A stretch of 64,000 nucleotides of DNA from assembly GCA_022843025.1 (NCBI GenBank), contig JALHOL010000004.1, forward strand, positions 186,001-250,000, written 5' to 3'. The stretch is from Paracoccaceae bacterium. GTDB taxonomy: Bacteria; Pseudomonadota; Alphaproteobacteria; Rhodobacterales; Rhodobacteraceae. A program made the position numbers and the translations under genes. Under the pieces are notes generated by a model. The model saw only the letters and a list, made by a program, of their open reading frames with translations. It did no database searches and was not told the DNA's origin. Positions 56,129-64,000 of the stretch are shown in pieces (within the stretch, counting starts at the first letter, position 1; every line of letters starts with the position of its first letter).

Positions 56129-57190
56129 TCACTTGCCCCGTTCGGACATCAACCGCCCGACGAGTTGCGCCGTGTAATCCACGATCGGCACGATCCGCCC
56201 GTAATTGAGCCGGGTCGGTCCGATCACGCCCACGGCGCCGATAATCTTTCGGTCCGCGTTCATATAGGGAGAAACGACGAGACTTGAACCGGAAAGTGAA
56301 AAGAGCTTGTTCTCGGACCCGATAAAAATGCGGACACCTTCACCGGTTTCTGCAAGTTCGAGAAAATCGGCGATGTCACGCTTGCGTTCGAGGTCATCGA
56401 ACAGGGTGCGGACACGGTCGATATCGGTGGATTCCTGTTCCAGCAGGTTGGAGCGACCGCGCACGATGAGCCGTTCCGAGGTTTCGCCGGGGTTTTCCCA
56501 GACGGCGAGACCGGATTCCACCAGATCGCGGGCAAGCGAATCGATTTCCTGCCGCCGCTTGGAGATTTCCGAGGTCATGGTGCGGCGGAGTTCCGTCAGC
56601 GTCTTGCCCTCGGCGAGCGCGTTCAGGAAATTTGCTGCCTCGCGCATGGAGGACGGGGTCTGCCCCGGCGGCGGGGTGAAGATGCGGTTTTCGACCTGAC
56701 CATTGGCAAAGACCAGCACCACAAGGGCGCGGTCCTGCGAGAGAGAGACGAATTCGATGTGGCGGATGGGTGCCTCGACCTTGGGCGCGAGCACGAGGCT
56801 GGCACCGCGGGTGATGCCGGACAAGGCCGCGCCGATGTGATCAAGGAGCGAGGTTACATCCTGGTCGTTCTGGCCGAGGGTGGCGTCGATCCGTTCACGG
56901 TCTTCTTCCGCCACCGTCCCCACTTCCAGCAGGCTGTCGACGAACATACGCAGGCCCATTTGCGTGGGGATTCGACCTGCCGAGATATGCGGGCTGTCGA
57001 GAAGGCCAAGAAATTCCAAGTCTTGCATGACATTGCGGATGGTGGCGGCAGACAGCTTTTCCGACATAGACCGTGTCAGCGTGCGCGACCCGACGGGATC
57101 GCCGGATTCGAGATACCCTTCGACGACGCGGCGAAACACCTCGCGCGAGCGGTCGTTCATTTCGGAAAGGATCTTTGAACCGTCTGTCAT
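56129..57190 (-). CDS. hrcA: Heat-inducible transcription repressor HrcA
   Basis: The 353-residue protein has the N-terminal winged helix ([16 protein letters not shown], then [31 protein letters not shown]). The C-terminal GAF-like and dimer domains follow ([22 protein letters not shown] and [21 protein letters not shown]). HrcA represses heat-shock genes at CIRCE elements with GroE help. No CIRCE (TTAGCACTC-N9-GAGTGCTAA) is visible in its upstream region here, so its targets are elsewhere. Confidence 0.95.
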   Translation of the reverse strand: MTDGSKILSEMNDRSREVFRRVVEGYLESGDPVGSRTLTRSMSEKLSAATIRNVMQDLEFLGLLDSPHISAGRIPTQMGLRMFVDSLLEVGTVAEEDRERIDATLGQNDQDVTSLLDHIGAALSGITRGASLVLAPKVEAPIRHIEFVSLSQDRALVVLVFANGQVENRIFTPPPGQTPSSMREAANFLNALAEGKTLTELRRTMTSEISKRRQEIDSLARDLVESGLAVWENPGETSERLIVRGRSNLLEQESTDIDRVRTLFDDLERKRDIADFLELAETGEGVRIFIGSENKLFSLSGSSLVVSPYMNADRKIIGAVGVIGPTRLNYGRIVPIVDYTAQLVGRLMSERGK

Positions 57191-57305
57191 CGTTCTGAAA
57201 CCCCTGTGTCATGGCCATTATCGGGGCCACGGCCGAGGCGTCAATCGGGGTTGCATCCGGGGGGCTGGGTTGCATATCTGGCCCATACCCAAAAAGGATG
57301 ATCCG

Positions 57306-58022
57306 ATGCGCCCCTCTGGCAGACAATTGAACGAAATGCGGCAGGTTACAATCGAAACCGGCGTGATGAAGCATGCCGAAGGGTCGTGCCTGATCAAGAT
57401 GGGCGAAACCCATGTGCTGTGTTCGGCCACGATCGAGGACAAGGCGCCGCCGTTTCTGAAGAATACGGGGCTGGGCTGGGTGACGGCGGAATATGGCATG
57501 CTGCCGCGCGCGACCAACAGCCGGACACGGCGCGAAGCTGCGGCGGGCAAGCAATCAGGGCGAACCCAAGAGATTCAGCGCCTGATCGGGCGGGCGTTGC
57601 GGGCGGGCGTGGACCGGTCGGCGCTGGGGGAACGGCAGATCGTGATCGATTGCGATGTGATCCAGGCGGATGGAGGGACGCGCTGTGCCTCGATCACCGG
57701 GGGTTGGGTCGCGCTGAAAATGGCGGTGAACAAGCTGCTGAAGGCGGGCGTCATCGTCAGCGATCCGATGATCGACCATGTCGCCGCCGTATCCTGCGGG
57801 ATTTATGCCGGCCAAGCCGTGTTGGATCTGGATTACGCCGAGGATTCGACAGCCGGGACGGATGGCAATTTCATCCTGACCGGGCGTGGGCGGCTGATTG
57901 AGGTGCAGATGAGCGCGGAAGGCGCGACGTTCAGCCGGGCCGAGATGGGCGAATTGCTGGACCTGTCCGAGGCAGGCTGTGCGCAGCTGGTGGCGGCGCA
58001 GAAGGCGGCGCTGGGGCTGTGA
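57306..58022 (+). CDS. rph: Ribonuclease PH
   Basis: The 238-residue phosphorolytic 3'-exonuclease trims tRNA ends. It starts [19 protein letters not shown] and contains [36 protein letters not shown], the active-site [18 protein letters not shown] and the C-terminal [18 protein letters not shown]. It is divergent from hrcA and starts the rph-rdgB-ridA-hemW run. Its stop overlaps the next start (GTGA). Confidence 0.96.
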   Translation: MRPSGRQLNEMRQVTIETGVMKHAEGSCLIKMGETHVLCSATIEDKAPPFLKNTGLGWVTAEYGMLPRATNSRTRREAAAGKQSGRTQEIQRLIGRALRAGVDRSALGERQIVIDCDVIQADGGTRCASITGGWVALKMAVNKLLKAGVIVSDPMIDHVAAVSCGIYAGQAVLDLDYAEDSTAGTDGNFILTGRGRLIEVQMSAEGATFSRAEMGELLDLSEAGCAQLVAAQKAALGL

Positions 58023-58633
58023 CCATGCGGAAGTTCACCGGGGATCGGCTGGTTGTCGCCACGCATAACAAGGGCAAGCTGGAAGAGATTTCGGCCTTGT
58101 TAGAGCCGTTTACGGTGGCGGTGACCAGCGCCGGGGAATTGGGGCTGGCAGAGCCGGAAGAAACCGAAAGCACCTTCATCGGCAATGCGCGGATCAAGGC
58201 GCATTTTGCAGCGCAGGCGAGCGGATTGCCTGCGCTTGCCGATGACAGCGGAATCAGCATCGACGGTCTGGGTGGTGCGCCGGGGGTATACACGGCGGAT
58301 TGGGCGGAAACGCCGAAGGGCCGGGACTTCGTGATGGCGATGACGCGGGCCTGGGCGGAGTTGGAGGCGGCACAGGCCCCCTACCCCCGTGCGGCGCAAT
58401 TTCGCTGCACGCTGGTCATGGCCTGGCCGGATGGGCATGACGAGGTGTTCGAGGGCGTGATGCCCGGGCAAGTGGTGTGGCCGATGCGGGGGGATCAGGG
58501 GCATGGCTATGACCCGATCTTTCAGCCCGACGGGTTTGACGTGACCTTTGGCGAAATGGATCGCTGGAAGAAGAACGAGATCAGCCATCGCGCCGATGCG
58601 TTCCGCAAGCTGGTAGAGGGGTGTTTCACATGA
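58019..58633 (+). CDS. rdgB: Non-canonical purine NTP pyrophosphatase (RdgB/HAM1)
   Basis: The 204-residue enzyme cleaves ITP, dITP and XTP to prevent their incorporation into DNA. It has the phosphate-binding [33 protein letters not shown] and the C-terminal [18 protein letters not shown], then [13 protein letters not shown]. The GTG at 58019 overlaps the rph stop (GTGA); an ATG at 58025 is an alternative. Its stop overlaps the ATG of the following gene (ATGA). Confidence 0.94.
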   Translation: MTMRKFTGDRLVVATHNKGKLEEISALLEPFTVAVTSAGELGLAEPEETESTFIGNARIKAHFAAQASGLPALADDSGISIDGLGGAPGVYTADWAETPKGRDFVMAMTRAWAELEAAQAPYPRAAQFRCTLVMAWPDGHDEVFEGVMPGQVVWPMRGDQGHGYDPIFQPDGFDVTFGEMDRWKKNEISHRADAFRKLVEGCFT

Positions 58634-59004
58634 AGCGTATATCGACCGGATCACCGTTCGAAGCGACGATGGGCTATAGCCGGGCCATCGTGAAGGGCGG
58701 GTGGTGCTTTGTTTCGGGCGTGACGGGGTATGATTATGCCACGATGACCATGCCCGAAGACGTGGCCGATCAGGCGCGGAACTGTTTTCGCACCATCCGC
58801 GGCGTTCTGGAACAGGGCGGGTTCACGATGGAGGATATCGTGCGCGTGCAATACACGGTGACGGATGTGGCGCTGGTGGATGCGCTGATCCCGGCGCTGG
58901 GTGAGGCGATGGGCGAGATTCGCCCGGCGGCGACGATGGTGATTGCGGGATTGATCCGGCCGGAGATGAAGGTTGAGATCGAGGTGACGGCCTTCAGGGG
59001 GTAG
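58630..59004 (+). CDS. RidA/YjgF-family enamine/imine deaminase
   Basis: The 124-residue protein is a RidA-fold protein: SGSPFEATMGYSRAIVKGGW, FVSGVTGYDY and the C-terminal IRPAATMVIAGLIRPEMKVEIEVTAF. RidA hydrolyses reactive enamines made by PLP enzymes such as threonine dehydratase. The usual substrate-contacting arginine is not in the canonical R-P-A-R context: here IRPAAT follows the related but distinct YjgH/Rid6-7 pattern. Start at 58630 has GAGGGG eight bases upstream and overlaps the rdgB stop. Confidence 0.85.
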   Translation: MKRISTGSPFEATMGYSRAIVKGGWCFVSGVTGYDYATMTMPEDVADQARNCFRTIRGVLEQGGFTMEDIVRVQYTVTDVALVDALIPALGEAMGEIRPAATMVIAGLIRPEMKVEIEVTAFRG

Positions 59005-59007
59005 TGG

Positions 59008-60162
59008 ATGGACGACTGGCGGGCCGGGGGTTTTGGGCTGTATATTCATTGGCCCTTTTGCCAGTCGAAATGCCCCTACTGCGATTTCAACAGCCATGTT
59101 GCGGCCAGCATCGACCAGCGACGTTGGCGAGATGCCTATCTGCGCGAGATTGCGCGGGTGGGCGCGGAAACGCCGGGGCGGGTGTTGCAGACGGTGTTCT
59201 TTGGCGGCGGCACACCGTCATTGATGGAGCCGGAGATCGTGGCCGATGTGCTGGCCGCCGTGCGGGCGACCTGGCCCATGGTGAATGACCCTGAGATCAC
59301 GCTGGAGGCCAATCCCGGATCGGTAGAAGCCGGGCGGTTTCGCGGGTTCCGGGATGCCGGGGTGAACCGGATTTCCATGGGTGTGCAGGCGCTGAACGAT
59401 GCTGATCTGCGGCGGTTGGGGCGGTTGCATTCTGTGGCAGAAGCAAAGCAAGCATATGATATTGCTAGGAATTGTTTTGATCGGGTGAGTTTTGACCTGA
59501 TCTATGCGCGGCAGGATCAGACGCTGGATCACTGGCGCGCGGAATTGACCGAGGCACTGTCGATGGCGGTGGACCATCTGTCGATGTACCAGTTGACGAT
59601 TGAGGACGGCACCGCCTTTGGCGACCGATTTGCGCGAGGCGGGCTGAAGGGCCTGCCGGATGAGGACGTTCAGGCCGATATGTATGCGGTGACACAGGAG
59701 GTTTGCACCGCGCATGGGATGCCAGCCTATGAGGTTTCCAACCATGCACGACCAGGGGCGGAGAGCCGGCACAATCTGGTGTATTGGCGGATGGGGGATT
59801 ATCTTGGCATAGGCCCCGGCGCGCATGGGCGTGTAACGCTGGACGGGCAGCGCTGGGCGACGGTTGCGCCGAAGGCTCCGGGCGCCTGGTTGACGATGGT
59901 GGAAGCCGGACAGACCGGAGAAACCCCGCGGGAGCCGGTTCTGAGCGAAGAGCAAGCGACGGAATATCTGCTGATGAGCATGCGGCTGAGCGAAGGGACG
60001 GACATCGCGCGCTATGAAGCGCTTGCGGGGGCGACGCTGGATGCCGCAAAGCTAACCGATCTGGGTGCGATGGGGTTGATTGAGGTCGGGGACGGCCGGT
60101 TACGCGCCACGCCGGCAGGGCGGGCGGTGCTGAACGGGGTGCTGCGGGAACTGCTGGTATAG
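59008..60162 (+). CDS. hemW: Radical SAM haem chaperone HemW
   Basis: The 384-residue protein has the radical SAM cluster motif C-x3-C-x2-C (Cys18, 22, 25 in FCQSKCPYCDFNSH). Phe follows where HemN has a fourth Cys, so this is HemW rather than oxygen-independent coproporphyrinogen oxidase. FFGGGTPSLM and VNRISMGVQALND are SAM-site motifs, and a winged HemN C-terminal domain is present. It binds haem and delivers it to respiratory proteins. It is three bases after ridA. Confidence 0.92.
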   Translation: MDDWRAGGFGLYIHWPFCQSKCPYCDFNSHVAASIDQRRWRDAYLREIARVGAETPGRVLQTVFFGGGTPSLMEPEIVADVLAAVRATWPMVNDPEITLEANPGSVEAGRFRGFRDAGVNRISMGVQALNDADLRRLGRLHSVAEAKQAYDIARNCFDRVSFDLIYARQDQTLDHWRAELTEALSMAVDHLSMYQLTIEDGTAFGDRFARGGLKGLPDEDVQADMYAVTQEVCTAHGMPAYEVSNHARPGAESRHNLVYWRMGDYLGIGPGAHGRVTLDGQRWATVAPKAPGAWLTMVEAGQTGETPREPVLSEEQATEYLLMSMRLSEGTDIARYEALAGATLDAAKLTDLGAMGLIEVGDGRLRATPAGRAVLNGVLRELLV

Positions 60163-60163
60163 G

Positions 60164-60180
60164 GGGCGCTTTACGCGCCC
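60164..60180. terminator. Short GC hairpin between hemW and parB
   Basis: GGGCGC and GCGCCC form a 6-bp stem with loop TTTAC between the convergent stops. There is no T-tract, so termination is uncertain. Confidence 0.35.
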
Positions 60181-60183
60181 GCC

Positions 60184-61092
60184 TTAGTTTGGCACGTCGC
60201 GGGGGATGAGCGACAGCACGCGGCAGAGCAGATCAAGATCGTCGAGTGTGCGGTAGCGGATCGTGAGCGCCCCACCATCCCCCGCCGCGCCGTGATCAAT
60301 GGTGACCCGCATGTTGAGATTGGCGGACAGGTCATTCTCTAACGCGCGGGTATCGGCGTCCTTGTCGGATTTGCCGCGGGGGCCGCTTGCCTTGCCCGTG
60401 CCCTTTTTCGCCGGATTGCGGGCGAGATCTTCGGTTTCGCGAACCGAGAGGTTGCGCGTAATAACCTGGCGCGCGAGTTCCGACGCATTGGGGGCCGTGA
60501 TCAGGGCGCGGGCATGGCCTGCCGAGATTTTCCCTTCACGAACAAAGACTTGCACATCTTCGGGCAGATTGAGAAGGCGCAGGAGGTTGGCGATGTGACT
60601 GCGGCTTTTCGACAGCGCCTCGGCCAGTTTTTCCTGTGTATGACCGAAGCGTTCCATCAATTGACGGAAGGCGAGCGCTTCTTCAATGGCGTTCAGATCG
60701 GCGCGCTGGATGTTTTCGATGATGGCGACTTCGATCACTTCGGAGTCGGTGAAATCGCGGATGATTGCGGGCAGTTCGTGCAGTTGCGCCAGTTGCGCAG
60801 CACGCCAGCGCCGTTCGCCTGCGACGATTTCAAAGCGGCCGTCTGGCATGGCGCGCACGATCAGCGGCTGAATAACGCCTTTGGCGCGGATGGAGGCGGC
60901 GAGTTCCTGCAACGCTTCGGGCTGAAAATCGCGGCGGGGCTGGTTTGGGTTGGGGACCAGCTTTTCGACCGGGATCAGCAGGTCGGCGCGGCGGGGGCGA
61001 TCCGGGGTTTGGGGATCGGATTCGACGCTGACATCGGCCATCAGGGCAGAAAGTCCACGGCCAAGGCTGCGGCGTTCGAGTTTCTTTTCCAT
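60184..61092 (-). CDS. parB: Chromosome-partitioning protein ParB
   Basis: The 302-residue CTPase clamp spreads from parS. It has the N-terminal motif NPNQPRRDF and the CTP-binding box GERRWRAAQLA. The DNA-binding helix-turn-helix is TQEKLAEALSKSRSHIANLLRLL, and a C-terminal dimer domain follows. The N-terminus [21 protein letters not shown] is the ParA-interacting start. It overlaps parA by one base. A parS site lies about 1.4 kb away in rsmG. Confidence 0.95.
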   Translation of the reverse strand: MEKKLERRSLGRGLSALMADVSVESDPQTPDRPRRADLLIPVEKLVPNPNQPRRDFQPEALQELAASIRAKGVIQPLIVRAMPDGRFEIVAGERRWRAAQLAQLHELPAIIRDFTDSEVIEVAIIENIQRADLNAIEEALAFRQLMERFGHTQEKLAEALSKSRSHIANLLRLLNLPEDVQVFVREGKISAGHARALITAPNASELARQVITRNLSVRETEDLARNPAKKGTGKASGPRGKSDKDADTRALENDLSANLNMRVTIDHGAAGDGGALTIRYRTLDDLDLLCRVLSLIPRDVPN

Positions 61093-61913
61093 CAGGCGTG
61101 CTCCTCGGTGCGGTCGAGCGGGTGGCGTGCGGTGAGTTCGGCGGCGAGCGCGCGGTAGGCCTCGCTCCCCTTGGACGCCGAATCATAGGCGAGGACCGGA
61201 AGAGCGAAACTTGGCGCTTCGGACACGCGGACATTGCGGGGGATGATGGTCTTGAACACCAGATCGCCGAGGTTTTCGCGCGCGTCGGTTTCGACCTGCT
61301 GGCTCAACCTATTGCGGCCATCATACATGGTAAGCACTACACCTTCGATCCGGAGGTTGGGATTTGCAGTCTGACGCACCTCTCGCACCGTGAGCATCAG
61401 TTGCGACAGGCCTTCGAGGGCGAAGAATTCCGATTGCAGCGGCACCAGCACAGAGTGGCAGGCGATCATGGCGTTGACGGTGAGCAGGCTGAGCGAAGGG
61501 GGGCAGTCGATCAGGATGAAATCGAGCGCGTATTGATCAATCGCTGGCTGGCGCAGGGCATCGTGCAGCAGGAAGCTGCGCTTTTCATTGGCGACGAGTT
61601 CAATATCGGCCGAGGACAGATCGGCATTGGCGGGGCAGATCAGCAGGCCGGGGATGTTGGTCTTTTGGATCACCGAATCGAGCGGGGCGTCATCAAGAAG
61701 GAGGTCATAGGTTGTGACCTTGCGCTGTGCCGCATCAACCCCGAGGCCCGTTGAGGCGTTTCCCTGCGGATCGAGGTCCACCAGCAGAACGCGTGCACCG
61801 ATTTCTGCCAGCGCAGCGGCAAGGTTGATGGCTGTCGTCGTCTTGCCGACGCCACCCTTTTGATTGGCGATGGCGATGATGCGTGGCTGTTTCGGGCGGC
61901 TGGGGTCAGACAT
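61092..61913 (-). CDS. parA: Chromosome-partitioning ATPase ParA
   Basis: The 273-residue P-loop ATPase positions the replication origin with ParB. It has the deviant Walker [10 protein letters not shown] (19-27) with the signature Lys, Walker A' [13 protein letters not shown] and Walker [12 protein letters not shown]. It is coupled to parB (overlap of one base) and follows rsmG (overlap of eight bases). The order mnmG-rsmG-parA-parB is conserved in many alphaproteobacteria. Confidence 0.96.
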   Translation of the reverse strand: MSDPSRPKQPRIIAIANQKGGVGKTTTAINLAAALAEIGARVLLVDLDPQGNASTGLGVDAAQRKVTTYDLLLDDAPLDSVIQKTNIPGLLICPANADLSSADIELVANEKRSFLLHDALRQPAIDQYALDFILIDCPPSLSLLTVNAMIACHSVLVPLQSEFFALEGLSQLMLTVREVRQTANPNLRIEGVVLTMYDGRNRLSQQVETDARENLGDLVFKTIIPRNVRVSEAPSFALPVLAYDSASKGSEAYRALAAELTARHPLDRTEEHA

Positions 61914-62520
61914 GGGTGATGGCTTTCACGGCAAGTATGGCACCCTGAGGATCGGTGGCGCTGGGATGGGACGTGATGTCGAAGTGCCAGTCTTTGCGGG
62001 CTTCTGCAACCTCGTCCCGCCACGTCGCGCCTTTTGGAAACAGGGCGATGCCCCCTGCCCCGAGATGACTTTGCGCAAAACCAAGTAGCACAGGGAAAGA
62101 CGCCAAGGCGCGGGCAGACAGGACATCTGCGTTCTGTGGGGGTGTCGATTCGATTCGATTCGCAAGAATCGTTGGGTTGACGCCAAGGTCACGGCTGGCC
62201 TGACGCAGGAAGGTGGCCTTGCGTTGATCCGCCTCTATCATCGTGATGGACAGGTGGGGACGCAGATCTGCGGCTAGGCAGGCGATAGCGAGACCGGGAA
62301 AGCCGCCACCGCTGCCCATATCGACCCATTGCCGGGCCGTTGCCGGAGCAAGGTTGAAAAGCTGCGCGGAATCAAGGATGTGGCGATCCCAAGTCTTTTC
62401 GACAGTGGATTTTGAGACGAGGTTGATCGCTGGATTCCACTTGGCCAGCAGCGTTTCAAGCCGTTCCAACCGATCCAGCGTTTCACGTGAAACACCGTCG
62501 GGCAGTGCATTGACCGTCAT
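61906..62520 (-). CDS. rsmG: 16S rRNA m7G527 methyltransferase RsmG
   Basis: The 204-residue SAM enzyme methylates G527 of 16S rRNA (E. coli numbering). Motif I is [15 protein letters not shown], and [21 protein letters not shown] is the family signature. The frame [12 protein letters not shown] near the N-terminus carries a parS site in its DNA. It overlaps mnmG upstream (four bases) and parA downstream (eight bases), so these form one transcript. Confidence 0.95.
   Translation of the reverse strand: MTVNALPDGVSRETLDRLERLETLLAKWNPAINLVSKSTVEKTWDRHILDSAQLFNLAPATARQWVDMGSGGGFPGLAIACLAADLRPHLSITMIEADQRKATFLRQASRDLGVNPTILANRIESTPPQNADVLSARALASFPVLLGFAQSHLGAGGIALFPKGATWRDEVAEARKDWHFDITSHPSATDPQGAILAVKAITHV
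62479..62494. promoter_or_regulatory. parS centromere site inside rsmG
   Basis: CGTTTCACGTGAAACA matches the 16-bp parS consensus TGTTTCACGTGAAACA at 15 of 16 positions (first base C for T). It encodes VSRET of RsmG on the minus strand. ParB encoded 1.4 kb away should bind here, so the site marks the origin-proximal partition region. Confidence 0.9.
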
Positions 62521-64000
62521 GCGCTGGCCTTGTTGCGCTGCGCCTTGCGCAGATGGGCGAGGATAAGCGTCAGTGCGGCTGGCGTCATTCCCTCGATCCG
62601 GCCAGCATGGGCGAGTGAGGGCGGGCGTTGGCGGGCGAGTTTGACGCCAAGTTCGTGAGAGAGCCCAGGCATTGCCGCGTAATCCAGATCGTCCGGGAGG
62701 ACTGTTTCCTCCTCGCGCTGAAGAAGACGTGCGTCCTGTTCCTGACGGTGGAGGTATTGCGCATAAAGCGCGTCGATGGCGGTTTGTTCGCGGATCGACG
62801 CGGGCATAGCGGCAAAGTCGGGAAAAAGCAGATCTACAGCGGGACGCGCTTCTTCACCAAAGGCAAGAAGATCATAGCCGCTGCGCCGCGCGCCATCCTG
62901 GCTTACGGTGATTGCCGAACCCGCAAGATCCTTGGATGAGAGGCGCCGCGAATCGAGGATTGTGCGCGCTTGAGCGAGCAGCGCGGTCTTTTGTTCAAAG
63001 GCGCGCGCCCGGGGATCGCGCACGCAGCCAAGGGCAATGCCCATCGGCGTGAGGCGTTGATCGGCGTTGTCGGCGCGCAAAGCGAGGCGGAATTCCGCGC
63101 GGGACGTGAACATCCGATAGGGTTCGGTCACGCCCCGGCTAAGGAGATCGTCGATCATCACACCGATGTAACTGTCGGTCCGGGACAATGTGATCGGATC
63201 GCGATCCAATGCCCGTGCTGCCGCATTCAAACCGGCAACAAGGCCCTGTGCGGCTGCCTCTTCATAGCCAGTTGTCCCATTGATCTGGCCCGCGAAGTAC
63301 AAGCCGGGGCAATCGCGCAGTTCAAGCGTATGTCGCAAACAGCGAGGATCGAAATAGTCGTATTCGATCGCGTAACCGGGCTGGAGAATTGTAACGTTTT
63401 CAAGCCCCTGAATAGACCGGACATAGTCTTGCTGCACCTGAGCAGGGAGAGAGGTTGAGATACCATTGGGATAGACGGTGTCGTCGTCGAGCCCTTCAGG
63501 TTCAAGGAAAACCTGATGCGAGGTCTTGTCGGAAAAGCGCACGACCTTGTCTTCAATCGACGGGCAGTAGCGAGGACCTACGCCTTCGATATGGCCGCCA
63601 TACATTGCGGAGCGGTCAAGATTGGCGCGGACGATGTCATGCGTTTGTTCGTTCGTATGCGTGATGCCGCAGCTGATCTGGCGGGCTTCGGGTGCCGTGC
63701 TGAGGAAGGAAAACAGAACCGGGTCTTCATCGCCGGGCTGCATTTCCAGCCTGTCCCAGTCGATCGTCTTGCCCGACAGTCGCGGTGGTGTGCCGGTTTT
63801 CAGGCGCCCGCGCGGCAGGTCCATCTCAGCCAGCCGCATGGCAAGGGGAACCGCCGGGCGATCGCCCATCCGGCCACCGGGCTGTTGTTGATCGCCGATA
63901 TGGATCAAGCCGTTCAGGAATGTGCCCGCTGTCAGGATGACCGCCGCCGCATCAATCCGGCTGCCATCCTGAAGAATGACGCCCGTCACTTGCCCGGTGC
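62517..64000 (-). CDS. mnmG: tRNA uridine-5-carboxymethylaminomethyl modification enzyme MnmG (5' end beyond the window)
   Basis: About 494 C-terminal codons of a protein of about 620 residues are present. The 5' end, including the FAD-binding Rossmann start, lies past position 64000. It has [31 protein letters not shown] and [26 protein letters not shown]. Also present are [29 protein letters not shown] and [22 protein letters not shown], all GidA family. With MnmE it modifies the wobble uridine of tRNAs. It is the first visible gene of the mnmG-rsmG-parA-parB run. Confidence 0.93.
   Translation of the reverse strand, partial: TGQVTGVILQDGSRIDAAAVILTAGTFLNGLIHIGDQQQPGGRMGDRPAVPLAMRLAEMDLPRGRLKTGTPPRLSGKTIDWDRLEMQPGDEDPVLFSFLSTAPEARQISCGITHTNEQTHDIVRANLDRSAMYGGHIEGVGPRYCPSIEDKVVRFSDKTSHQVFLEPEGLDDDTVYPNGISTSLPAQVQQDYVRSIQGLENVTILQPGYAIEYDYFDPRCLRHTLELRDCPGLYFAGQINGTTGYEEAAAQGLVAGLNAAARALDRDPITLSRTDSYIGVMIDDLLSRGVTEPYRMFTSRAEFRLALRADNADQRLTPMGIALGCVRDPRARAFEQKTALLAQARTILDSRRLSSKDLAGSAITVSQDGARRSGYDLLAFGEEARPAVDLLFPDFAAMPASIREQTAIDALYAQYLHRQEQDARLLQREEETVLPDDLDYAAMPGLSHELGVKLARQRPPSLAHAGRIEGMTPAALTLILAHLRKAQRNKASA

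Noticed and set aside
58621-58632. GTG start for the RidA-like gene
   Set aside because: The ATG at 58630 has the better-spaced GAGGGG and overlaps the rdgB stop in the usual ATGA manner.
58622-58637. parS-like site at the rdgB-ridA junction (TGTTTCACATGAAGCG)
   Set aside because: It matches the parS consensus at only 13 of 16 positions, and the centre is not palindromic.

Overview
The window is a gene-dense, GC-rich chromosomal stretch from an alphaproteobacterium, most likely a member of the Rhodobacteraceae. The evidence is DnaA, RpsT, FlgE and flagellin N-termini of the type seen in that family, the parB-parA-rsmG-mnmG block, and the near-complete use of strongly GC-biased codons. I see no tRNA, rRNA, insertion sequence, phage gene or CRISPR array. 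Both ends carry replication and segregation genes: the 5' part of dnaA at the left edge and parB-parA-rsmG-mnmG, with a near-perfect parS, at the right. The window therefore probably lies in the origin-proximal domain, although I find no convincing oriC.

Layout. 0-6.4 kb: dnaA', a 0.6 kb gene-free gap, rpsT, an enoyl-CoA hydratase, mutM divergent from ubiE-ubiB, and a small-molecule kinase. 6.4-13.3 kb: a flagellar block with flgD, fliK, a FlgJ-N rod protein, a FlgN-like protein, flgE, motB and an uncharacterised protein with two L7/L12-like modules. This block is broken. The first 46 or so codons of a flagellin gene run head-on into a flgE lacking its last codons, which looks like a deletion between fliC and flgE. 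13.4-22.1 kb: a xylose locus with a ROK repressor divergent from xylF-xylH-xylG-xylB-xylA and an aldo/keto reductase. It has two operator-like dyads and two strong hairpins that probably set differential expression. 22.3-28.5 kb: tamA-tamB (outer-membrane assembly) and a YihY/BrkB membrane protein.

28.6-35.3 kb: comF-grxC-nitrilase-marR on the minus strand, a BioC-like methyltransferase and hemH on the plus strand, then small exported envelope proteins (a 59-residue membrane protein, two YkuD-fold proteins and a CAP-domain lipoprotein). 35.4-43.1 kb: a long minus-strand run of hslO, a CoA-type NUDIX gene, cca, two consecutive ABC exporter half-transporters and a TrmA/RlmD-type RNA methyltransferase. 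43.1-46.5 kb: a NUDIX hydrolase, a receiver-SpoIIE phosphatase divergent from an Hpt protein, and ilvA. 46.6-49.0 kb: an exported Asn-Gly-Gly-Gly repeat protein and argG. 49.0-52.8 kb: a phytanoyl-CoA dioxygenase-like enzyme, a sulfotransferase-like protein, a class IV aminotransferase and an exported MsrA.

52.9-64 kb: mutS, then grpE and hrcA divergent from rph-rdgB-ridA-hemW, and finally parB-parA-rsmG-mnmG. Genes are tightly packed. ATGA or TGATG start/stop overlaps join many neighbours, and two convergent pairs share a CTAG in which each strand reads TAG. The most unusual non-coding feature is a pair of arrays, 29 kb apart, each made of four 12-bp units of the type GTGCAGACAGCT and each ending in GTGCATACGC.
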